This document shows, piece by piece, positions 57,846-64,000 of a stretch of 64,000 bases of DNA. Made by a program: the position numbers and the translations under genes. The stretch covers positions 1 to 64,000 of the forward strand of contig JAHEBU010000005.1 in NCBI GenBank assembly GCA_024642115.1, read 5' to 3'. Every line of letters starts with the position of its first letter. Position 1 is the stretch's first letter. This stretch comes from Marivivens sp. GTDB lineage: Bacteria; Pseudomonadota; Alphaproteobacteria; Rhodobacterales; Rhodobacteraceae. The notes under the pieces are model-generated. The model worked only from the letters and a program-made list of their open reading frames with translations, made no database searches and was not told the DNA's origin.

Positions 57846-59147
57846 TCAGCGTTTGATATTCGTGGTTTCCTGCAACATCTCGTCCACGGTCTGGATGACC
57901 TTGGCGTTGGACGAATAGGCACGTTGAGTCTGGATCAGAGCCGTCAGTTCACCCGCAACGTCGGTCGCGGATTCCTCACGCGCAAAGCCGACGATATCTC
58001 CGGTCGGCCCGTCACCGGCATCCCACAAGAAGAAGCTGCCGCTGTCTGGTGTGACTGCGTAGCTTTGGTAGTCCAACGTTTTCAGGCCATTGATGTTCGG
58101 GACGTCAACCAACGGGACCTGATAGATCACGCGGTTCACGCCCGTATCGAACGTTGCCCGAACAAAGCCGTTTGCATCAACCTCGACCGAGGTCATGTTG
58201 CCAACCGGCGTCCCGTTCTTTGAAATCGAAACCGGAGCGAACGCATCCGATAGTTGGGTCAGGCCTGACGAACTGCCCAGGGTTCCAATCTCGAAGTCCA
58301 GAGGGCCACCGGCGACCGACGACGCAATCACCCCGGTCGCCGGATCATAGGCGCCGCCTGAAACAGTGGTGACGGACAACAGTGTTCCGCCCGTGCCCCG
58401 CGTGTCATCGAATTGCAGTGTGTATTCCCCGACAATGGCGCCACCTGATGCACTGTCGCGCAGGACCATCGTCCAGGTATTGGATGCGCCGGTCGCCGGA
58501 ATCGTGGGGGTAAATTCCACTGAGAGGCTTTCAGATTTGCCCAGGTTGTCGAAATACTCGATCGATAATTGTTCCGGGCCGCTGACCGACGTCGCTTCGG
58601 TCGAGGTGGCAGGCAGGTTGACGGCCAGATGCATCGTTGTCGTCGGTTCGCCGGCAAACTGGTTGGAATTGATCCGGACCGGTTGCAAACCATCGGCGGT
58701 GTCGCGGGGAAAGGTCGCGATTGTTCCGTCAGCCTGTGCTGGCCATCCCATCAGGACAAGGCCGCTTGACGTCCGAAGATACCCTTGGTCATCCGTGCGG
58801 AACGATCCTGTCGTGGTCAGCAACATCGGAATGTCACCATTTTGCACACCGATCGAGGATTCGGTTGTGACAGGCAACATGCCGCGGCCACGAACGGCCA
58901 GATCCGTCGGATTGTTTGTCGAGACCAGCGAACCACGCTGATCGATCAGACGCATGTTTGTGGTCCGAACCCCGCCTGCCGAATAGCTGCCGCGCCCGTT
59001 CTCGACAACCATGGAGTGAAAATCCGTCTCGGCCCGCTTGTAGCCAAAGGTGGACGAGTTCGCGATGTTGTCTGAAATTGCGGCGAGCCGGGTTGCGTTG
59101 GCGGCAAGGCCGGCCACGCTTGCATTCAGCGAGGAAGAAATGGTCAT
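57846..59147 (-). CDS. flgE: flagellar hook protein FlgE
   Basis: 433 residues. The start at 59147 (MTISSSLNASVAGLAANATRLAAISDNIANSSTFGYKRAETDFHSMV) follows AAAGG; an upstream frame from 59174 is less likely. The C-terminal EESATDVAGELTALIQTQRAYSSNAKVIQTVDEMLQETTNIKR is typical. It heads the flgE-flgK-flgL-flgI operon and has a CtrA-like site about 60 bases upstream. Confidence 0.95.
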   Translation of the reverse strand: MTISSSLNASVAGLAANATRLAAISDNIANSSTFGYKRAETDFHSMVVENGRGSYSAGGVRTTNMRLIDQRGSLVSTNNPTDLAVRGRGMLPVTTESSIGVQNGDIPMLLTTTGSFRTDDQGYLRTSSGLVLMGWPAQADGTIATFPRDTADGLQPVRINSNQFAGEPTTTMHLAVNLPATSTEATSVSGPEQLSIEYFDNLGKSESLSVEFTPTIPATGASNTWTMVLRDSASGGAIVGEYTLQFDDTRGTGGTLLSVTTVSGGAYDPATGVIASSVAGGPLDFEIGTLGSSSGLTQLSDAFAPVSISKNGTPVGNMTSVEVDANGFVRATFDTGVNRVIYQVPLVDVPNINGLKTLDYQSYAVTPDSGSFFLWDAGDGPTGDIVGFAREESATDVAGELTALIQTQRAYSSNAKVIQTVDEMLQETTNIKR

Positions 59148-59205
59148 AAGTCGGCCTTTCTGCATTGGGGGCAAAAACTGTTGTCTTGTCCTACCGTGCG
59201 CACCC

Positions 59206-59220
59206 TTAATGTGGCCCTAA
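59206..59220 (-). promoter_or_regulatory. CtrA-like site upstream of flgE
   Basis: On the minus strand TTAG-N7-TTAA, one mismatch from TTAA-N7-TTAA, 59 bases before the flgE start. It overlaps the stop codon of motB. The placement suits a CtrA-activated promoter for the hook operon. Confidence 0.5.
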
Positions 59221-60077
59221 CGGCCGGGGGATTGTGGGCGAGGCTGGTCACTGCGCAGCAGCGTGATCTCGATTCGGTTGTTCCTAACGGCCATCGGGTT
59301 GGTGACGACCAGCTTGCGGTCGGCATATCCAACCACCCGGGCTGTCCGGACGGGGGAAAGGCCACCTGCCACCAGAAGACCACGAATCGCCAGTGCCCGT
59401 TGGGTGGACAAGGGCCAATTGGGATTGTCGCGCACGACCAGCGACCGCGACGCCGTGTGACCGGATACGGCCACCTCGTTCTTAACCACGCCAAATACCT
59501 GTGCCATGACGGCGCTAAGGTCAGTCATCAGCTCGGTCGGGGTCGCAGTGTCAGGCTCGAACAAGGGGGAATCGTCGGTGTCAAAGATTTCGATGATCAG
59601 GCCCTCGTCCGTCAGGCGGGTGATGACGTGGCGTAGCGCCTGGTCGGACAGGATGCTTTCGCCCCCTTTTCCCAGCAGCGTTTCCTCGATGTTCTGCAAG
59701 GCGGCTACTTCGGCGGCCTGGGCGGCCTGCGCCTCTGCCCCTTCGGTGCCAACGGGTTTGTCCAGCCCTTCGACGAGGCGGCTGACGCCTGTCCCGGTCT
59801 GGGTCTGTTCGTTCTGGGAAAAAATCGTGTCGCCGCCGAACATGCCATCACCGCCGCCAGAAACGCGGCTGATCGGCACTTTGGGCGAGAAATAGTCGGC
59901 GATCCCCTTGCGCTGCTGTTCGGTGGTCGCATTCAGCAACCACATGAGCATGAAGAACGCCATCATCGCCGTCACGAAATCGGCATAGGCCACCTTCCAC
60001 GCGCCGCCGTGATGGCCGCCACCTGCAATGATCTTCTTGCGCTTGATGATGATCGGCGCATTCGCATGCACAGCCAT
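59217..60077 (-). CDS. motB: flagellar motor stator protein MotB
   Basis: 286 residues. The single helix carries the essential proton-binding aspartate D33 in AYADFVTAMMAFFMLMWLL. A linker with the plug region leads to an OmpA-type peptidoglycan-binding domain (about 140-275, VAVSGHTAS ... NRIEITLL). It pairs with MotA encoded at 48148-49017. It lies between the glycan operon and flgE on the minus strand. Confidence 0.94.
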   Translation of the reverse strand: MAVHANAPIIIKRKKIIAGGGHHGGAWKVAYADFVTAMMAFFMLMWLLNATTEQQRKGIADYFSPKVPISRVSGGGDGMFGGDTIFSQNEQTQTGTGVSRLVEGLDKPVGTEGAEAQAAQAAEVAALQNIEETLLGKGGESILSDQALRHVITRLTDEGLIIEIFDTDDSPLFEPDTATPTELMTDLSAVMAQVFGVVKNEVAVSGHTASRSLVVRDNPNWPLSTQRALAIRGLLVAGGLSPVRTARVVGYADRKLVVTNPMAVRNNRIEITLLRSDQPRPQSPGR

Positions 60078-60167
60078 GACAATCCCCTCGTCTCACCCGA
60101 GAGGACGACCTAGCAGCGCAGGCGTAAAGCCACGCCTAACAGATCAAATTGCGCAAAAATTCGGTGT

Positions 60168-60929
60168 TCAGCGGCGGCGATAAATCTCGTCCGGGCCGCA
60201 GAATTCCACAAGATCATAGCCATTCTGGCGCAGGATTGCACCAATCTCGGGGGTGCCGGTGTTGTTCTCGATGGCCCAGAAACTGACCTTGTGGCGATCA
60301 AAGGGAAACGCCTTGAGGGTGGCGAGTTCGCCTCCTTCGATATCGAGGGAAATCAGGTCGGGATCGGGAAGACCAGCCTCGATCAGGATGGCGGACAGCG
60401 GGCGGGTGCGGACTGTCAGCTTTTCCTCGACATGGCGGGGGTCCTGCCGGACGCGGGCCAGAATGGCCGGGTCATAGGATTGGGCAAGGCCGCCCATCTG
60501 GGTATAGCCTTCGGTGACAGAGATAAAGTCGGCGGTGCCGTCGGTATCGGCCACAGCATACTCCAGACAGGGGCACCGGCGCACCGCGCGGGCCTTTTCG
60601 ATCTGGCTGGAAACCGGTTCGACCAGAACGCCGGTCCAGCCCCGCCAGACCTCGAAAAAGAACGTGTTCGACCCGGTTGTGCCGTCATAGCCGCCGACAT
60701 CCACGAACGTCCCGCCGCGCTTGGCCCCGATCATTCGGTCGATGACGGCATCCTGGCCGGCCTGCGACGAATAGGGGAAATGCGGGTCGAGCATCCGGCG
60801 CACTTCGGTCAGGTCCCGCATCAGAGCACCGCGGTGGCGGGTGCGGTCCTTGGCCAATGCATCGGTCAGCGCCTTTTGGGTCGTCAAAAGGATGGCGCGG
60901 CTTTGTGTGATCGCCTCGGACGGGGTCAT
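60168..60929 (-). CDS. FkbM-family SAM-dependent methyltransferase
   Basis: 253 residues. The FkbM fold is visible: FVDVGGYDGTTGSNTFFFE as the SAM-binding loop, GVLVEPV, CLEYAVADTDG, and SLDIEGGELATLKAFPFD with the conserved D-E-G. Such enzymes O-methylate sugars or glycan precursors. Its start overlaps the stop of the DUF6165-like gene, and it closes the glycan operon 90 bases before motB. Confidence 0.85.
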   Translation of the reverse strand: MTPSEAITQSRAILLTTQKALTDALAKDRTRHRGALMRDLTEVRRMLDPHFPYSSQAGQDAVIDRMIGAKRGGTFVDVGGYDGTTGSNTFFFEVWRGWTGVLVEPVSSQIEKARAVRRCPCLEYAVADTDGTADFISVTEGYTQMGGLAQSYDPAILARVRQDPRHVEEKLTVRTRPLSAILIEAGLPDPDLISLDIEGGELATLKAFPFDRHKVSFWAIENNTGTPEIGAILRQNGYDLVEFCGPDEIYRRR

Positions 60930-61324
60930 GCGCTGGCCCCATGCTCGGTATAGGATTTCTCTTCGACCAGGGACGATCCCAGCAACAGGTTGATCTGCTT
61001 CTTGATCGCTGCCCGCTTGTCATTGGTGACATAGACGGCGCGGGCCAATTCGATGAACCTGGGGCCGAAATCCTCGGCAGCTTCGCAGGCCCGGATATCA
61101 TCCTCGATCACCCACAGGGCGGCGTTGACCTGAAACAATTCCTCCCACAGATGCTCCAGCCCCGAACTGCGAGGCAGGACGCGGGCGGTCGCTGTCAGCA
61201 CGTCCATTTCGTGTCTGACATGGCCCAACTTGACCGGATCGGTCATCCGCTCGGCCTTGAGCCGAAGGATGGTCAGCTTGTCGATCAGCTCGCCGGGCGA
61301 GGTGGGAACCAGAAGAGTATCCAT
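60926..61324 (-). CDS. DUF6165-like small protein
   Basis: 132 residues, predicted helical, beginning MDTLLVPTSPGELIDKLTILRLKAERM, the pattern I associate with DUF6165 proteins found beside glycosyltransferases. The ATG at 61324 is one base from the preceding TGA; a TTG at 61345 is the alternative. Function unknown; the linkage to FkbM and TPR glycosyltransferase genes suggests glycan metabolism. Confidence 0.6.
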   Translation of the reverse strand: MDTLLVPTSPGELIDKLTILRLKAERMTDPVKLGHVRHEMDVLTATARVLPRSSGLEHLWEELFQVNAALWVIEDDIRACEAAEDFGPRFIELARAVYVTNDKRAAIKKQINLLLGSSLVEEKSYTEHGASA

Positions 61325-61325
61325 A

Positions 61326-62702
61326 TCAGGGCTTTCGTTGGGCAACCAGCGCGGTCAGTTCGGCGCGAACCTGGTCAAAGGGATAGGACCAATCTCGCGG
61401 GGTTTGCTGGCGAAACAGGCGCATGGTGGGATACCAGGGGGTCGTCTCACCGGTGTGACGGAACACCCAGAACGGGTCCCAATGCAACACGACCCAGACT
61501 GGCACACCCAGCGATCCGGCCAGATGGGCGGTGGCGGTGTCCGAGGTGATGACCAGATCCATCTGCTGCATCGTGGCCGCGCAATCGGCAAAATCGCGGT
61601 CGGTGCTGGCGGTGTCGATGATAAAGGCACTGCTGCCATCGGCATGGAAATCGGCCAGCGCCTCGCCTTTGTAGAGACTGAACAACTGGACCCCCGGCAC
61701 TTCGGTCAGGGGCAGGAATTCGCGGTGGCTGAACGACCGAAAGCTGTTGCCGCGATAGGTCATCGACCCGGTCCAGACCACACCAACCTTAAAGGCGTCC
61801 TTGTGCGGGGCGACGATGGATCGGGCGCGATCTACCGAATCCTGCGGGACGTTCAATTGCGTGGGCGGCGGAATATCGGCCACCGATTTGGTGCGGATCA
61901 GCGGCAGGTCCATGATATTGACCCAGGCGTGAACAAACTCTTTCAGCGGAATGACCGGGTCCGAAATATCGACCCCGGGGAGGCTGGCCATCAGGCGGGA
62001 CAGCGGCTTTTCCGTCTTGAACAGAACGCGGGCGCCCAGCGCCTTGAGGTGGGGCAGGAACCGGGCAAACAGGATCGCATCGCCAAAGCCCTGCTCGGGC
62101 ATCACCAGAATGGTCTTGCCGGTGGGGTCCTGACCATCCCATTCCTCATATGGCAGGTTGTGGGGGGTTAACTCGTCGCTTTGCCATCGGGCGCGGTAAT
62201 TGACAAAGGCGTTGGCATAGTCGCCGGCCCCCAGCTGGGCAAAGGCGATCTGGATCTTTGGCTCGGCCTCGTCGGGATGGGCGGCGATGAAGTCTGTCAG
62301 CCAGGCTATAGCCTCGTCATATCGACCCATCCCGCGCAGGCAGCGGCCGATCATCGACTTCTGGGCAATGTCGGTAGGTGAGTCGCGCAGGATCTCGCGA
62401 CGCAGCGCCATCGATTCCTCGTATTCGCCGATATCAGACAGGATGTTGGCCAGGTTGTTGCGCACGCCATCGGTCGGCTGACCCAAGGCACTGGCCTTTC
62501 TGTGGGCGCGCAGGGCTTGGTCATACTGGTTCGATGTGCGAAACAGCGCTCCCAGGTTGGACCACATGCCACCATCGCCCGGCGCAATGGCCAGATAACG
62601 GGCATAAAGGGCACGCGCCTCGTCCCGCCTGCCCGCCTTGTGGGCGTCGACGCAAAGGGCGCGCAATTTGGCCAGATCGGTCTCGACCGTCACCTCAGAC
62701 AT
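61326..62702 (-). CDS. TPR-containing GT-B glycosyltransferase, FlmG-like
   Basis: 458 residues. TPR repeats span about 10-175 (GRRDEARALYARYLAIAPGDGGMWSNLGALFRTSNQYDQALRAHRKA and following). A GT-B-like domain spans about 190-455 with LVMPEQGFGDAILFARFLPHLKALGA and the nucleotide-sugar site MDLVITSDTATAHLAGSLGVPVWVVL. Proteins of this build include Caulobacter FlmG, which uses its TPRs to bind flagellin and glycosylate it. Its place next to motB makes flagellin a plausible acceptor, but that is inference. It overlaps the upstream gene by eight bases. Confidence 0.78.
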   Translation of the reverse strand: MSEVTVETDLAKLRALCVDAHKAGRRDEARALYARYLAIAPGDGGMWSNLGALFRTSNQYDQALRAHRKASALGQPTDGVRNNLANILSDIGEYEESMALRREILRDSPTDIAQKSMIGRCLRGMGRYDEAIAWLTDFIAAHPDEAEPKIQIAFAQLGAGDYANAFVNYRARWQSDELTPHNLPYEEWDGQDPTGKTILVMPEQGFGDAILFARFLPHLKALGARVLFKTEKPLSRLMASLPGVDISDPVIPLKEFVHAWVNIMDLPLIRTKSVADIPPPTQLNVPQDSVDRARSIVAPHKDAFKVGVVWTGSMTYRGNSFRSFSHREFLPLTEVPGVQLFSLYKGEALADFHADGSSAFIIDTASTDRDFADCAATMQQMDLVITSDTATAHLAGSLGVPVWVVLHWDPFWVFRHTGETTPWYPTMRLFRQQTPRDWSYPFDQVRAELTALVAQRKP

Positions 62703-63483
62703 CGCCCCGCACGCGCTTGACAGGGGTGACCAACTGGGCCGGGCGGCGGGCCTCGGCGGCCTCGAACAGGCTGAAGGTCTGATTGACGTAGTTTACGGCC
62801 CCCGAGATCATCTCCATGTACTCTGTCAACTCGGGCGTGACTTCCGTCTCGGACACGACGACGCTGCGATCCTGCGGAAGGGTCTCGAACGTGGCATAAA
62901 ACAGTGGATCACCCCGTGCGACCCTCAGAGGCTTTTCCAAATCGCGCCATTCGAACGCCCACATCAGCGGGCGGGGCCAGACGTTGATCGGAAACCTTCC
63001 GCCAAAGATCGTGCCGGGAAAGGGGTCGCGCTGGTAATGCAGGAACGGGGCGACCTGGCTCATGTAGACCGGCTCGTCGGCGATGAACACATAGGGCAAT
63101 TCAAGCTGGATCGTCGGGACGCCGGGATAGCGCCATTCGTGTTCGGCGGTGATGTGGATCTTTTCGCGCAGCTTGTTTGACCGGACCGCACTCATGTCGC
63201 CAGACAGGTTGCGCAGGCCCGGCTTGCCGTCCTTGTCGCGGACAAAGGCGAGGTTGATGTCGAACGGACACCGGATCATGAAATACCGGCTTTCCAACCC
63301 GATTACCGCCGGACAGCGCGACGCTGATTTGGCGTGCTGCTTGTTCATGTCGGCGCTGCGGACACGTTCGGGGGGGAAATAGATGATGCTGCCCTTGGTC
63401 TGGTTCAGGAACCAGCCAACGGTGACAGGGCCGCTGCCCGGCTGACTGTCACGGGTGTTTTCAAAATTCACCGACAAACGCAT
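62695..63483 (-). CDS. conserved protein of unknown function in glycan operon
   Basis: 262 residues, no signal peptide or membrane helix. It is rich in aromatic and Pro residues (VGWFLNQTKGSIIYFPPERV, HITAEHEWRYPGVPTIQLELPYVFIADEP, PLMWAFEWRDLEKPLRVARGDPLFYATFETLP), resembling a beta-rich cytosolic fold. I do not recognise a named family with confidence. Overlap with the TPR glycosyltransferase downstream implies joint expression. Confidence 0.6.
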   Translation of the reverse strand: MRLSVNFENTRDSQPGSGPVTVGWFLNQTKGSIIYFPPERVRSADMNKQHAKSASRCPAVIGLESRYFMIRCPFDINLAFVRDKDGKPGLRNLSGDMSAVRSNKLREKIHITAEHEWRYPGVPTIQLELPYVFIADEPVYMSQVAPFLHYQRDPFPGTIFGGRFPINVWPRPLMWAFEWRDLEKPLRVARGDPLFYATFETLPQDRSVVVSETEVTPELTEYMEMISGAVNYVNQTFSLFEAAEARRPAQLVTPVKRVRGDV

Positions 63484-63565
63484 TCTGCGACCTCGTGCCT
63501 GACCGGACCTTTGCGGCCTCTATGCGGACTGAATCCTAAATGATCGTTGAAGTCAAAATGCGTCT

Positions 63566-64000
63566 TTATTTCGGCGACAGGGCGGGCAGGGCGACAAAAT
63601 CGTATTTTGCAAGGAACAGAACGACGGGTTCAATCAGGTTGATCGGCGCACGGGTCATTTCCGACAGCTCGGCCACTGTCATCGGCCCACGCGCCAAAAT
63701 GATGGAATGAGCCTTGATCAGGGTCTCATCTGGCACGATCTTGCGGCGGTACAGCAGTCGCCCGTTCACCTGATCCAGCGCCGCCAACCCCTCGGCTGTC
63801 AGGGGGCGAACGCCCTCGATCCGGGTGGTGGGATCAATGCTCGCGGTCGGATAATCGGAATACAGGTCGAACGGATCGACCTCGACCGGATTGACCGGAC
63901 CCGAGGCAAGGCGCGGGGACGTGGGCACCGCGCCCTTGCGGCTCTGGGCAAGATCGGCGGCCAGGTCCATGTATTGCGGGATGACGGCGGACCAGTCGAA
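63566..64000 (-). CDS. C-terminal part of a glycosyltransferase (cut by window end)
   Basis: The frame is open to the window edge: codons upstream of the ATG at 63970 continue as FDWSAVIPQY without a stop, so that ATG is internal. The segment FDWSAVIPQYMDLAADLA resembles the last helix of family-4 (GT1-type) glycosyltransferases. It is followed by about 115 further residues with a winged-helix-like end (LIKAHSIILARGPMTVAELSEMTRAPINLIEPVVLFLAKYDFV). Only about 145 residues are visible, so substrate and length are unknown. Confidence 0.6.
   Translation of the reverse strand, partial: FDWSAVIPQYMDLAADLAQSRKGAVPTSPRLASGPVNPVEVDPFDLYSDYPTASIDPTTRIEGVRPLTAEGLAALDQVNGRLLYRRKIVPDETLIKAHSIILARGPMTVAELSEMTRAPINLIEPVVLFLAKYDFVALPALSPK

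Noticed and set aside
60120-60137. CtrA-like site and hairpin upstream of motB
   Set aside because: On the minus strand it reads TTAG-N7-TTTA, with a poor second half, and the same bases form an AGGCGT/ACGCCT hairpin; too weak to list beside the five better sites.

Overview
The window is a GC-rich chromosomal segment from an alphaproteobacterium, most likely a member of the Rhodobacterales (Roseobacter group). The evidence is the rpsT-dnaA-dnaN-recF-gyrB neighbourhood, a class-specific flagellar cluster with flaF, flbT and a DUF1217 gene, CtrA-like promoter sites and a GANTC-rich dnaA upstream region.

Layout. 1-47: 3' half of a tRNA-Thr(CGU) gene. 111-3418 (minus): a three-gene operon of a membrane-anchored binding-protein + VWA protein, an XpaC-like membrane protein and a second anchored binding-protein-like protein. 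3609-7528 (minus): dabB-dabA, a two-subunit inorganic carbon uptake system, with a divergent LysR regulator (7621-8502) and a clear inverted-repeat operator in between. 8880-16118 (plus): PepSY protein, OmpR-type regulator, histidine kinase, secreted protein, tandem ABC ATPase and a large FtsX-type permease, apparently a self-regulated envelope system. 16208-24584 (minus): gyrB, a LysE exporter, a VOC protein, recF, dnaN, dnaA and rpsT. 24739-28799: enoyl-CoA hydratase, mutM, then ubiE and ubiB on the plus strand.

28796-60077: a large flagellar cluster of opposing operons. It encodes hook (flgD, fliK, flgE, flgK, flgL), rod and rings (flgB, C, F, G, A, H, I, fliE, fliF), export (fliI, fliQ, fliP, fliR, flhB, flhA, FliH- and FliJ-like), filament (flagellin, flaF, flbT, FlgN-like), motor (motA, motB, two FliL-type proteins, fliN, MotE-like) and several poorly known proteins. 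fliG, fliM, fliD, fliS and chemotaxis genes are not in the window. Sites of the form TTAN-N7-TTAN, or close variants, precede fliK/flgJ, flagellin, fliI/flgB, fliL/fliF and flgE, which suggests shared CtrA control.

60168-64000 (minus): a glycan-type operon directly upstream of motB, with a glycosyltransferase fragment cut by the window edge, an unknown protein, a TPR + GT-B glycosyltransferase, a DUF6165-like protein and an FkbM methyltransferase. Its position suggests a role in flagellin or surface glycosylation.

No CRISPR array, complete insertion sequence, prophage or plasmid gene is visible. The most promising items for new biology are the PepSY/two-component/tandem-ABC locus, the VWA-XpaC operon, the 767-residue periplasmic repeat protein upstream of the muramidase in the motA-flhA operon, and the TPR glycosyltransferase beside motB.
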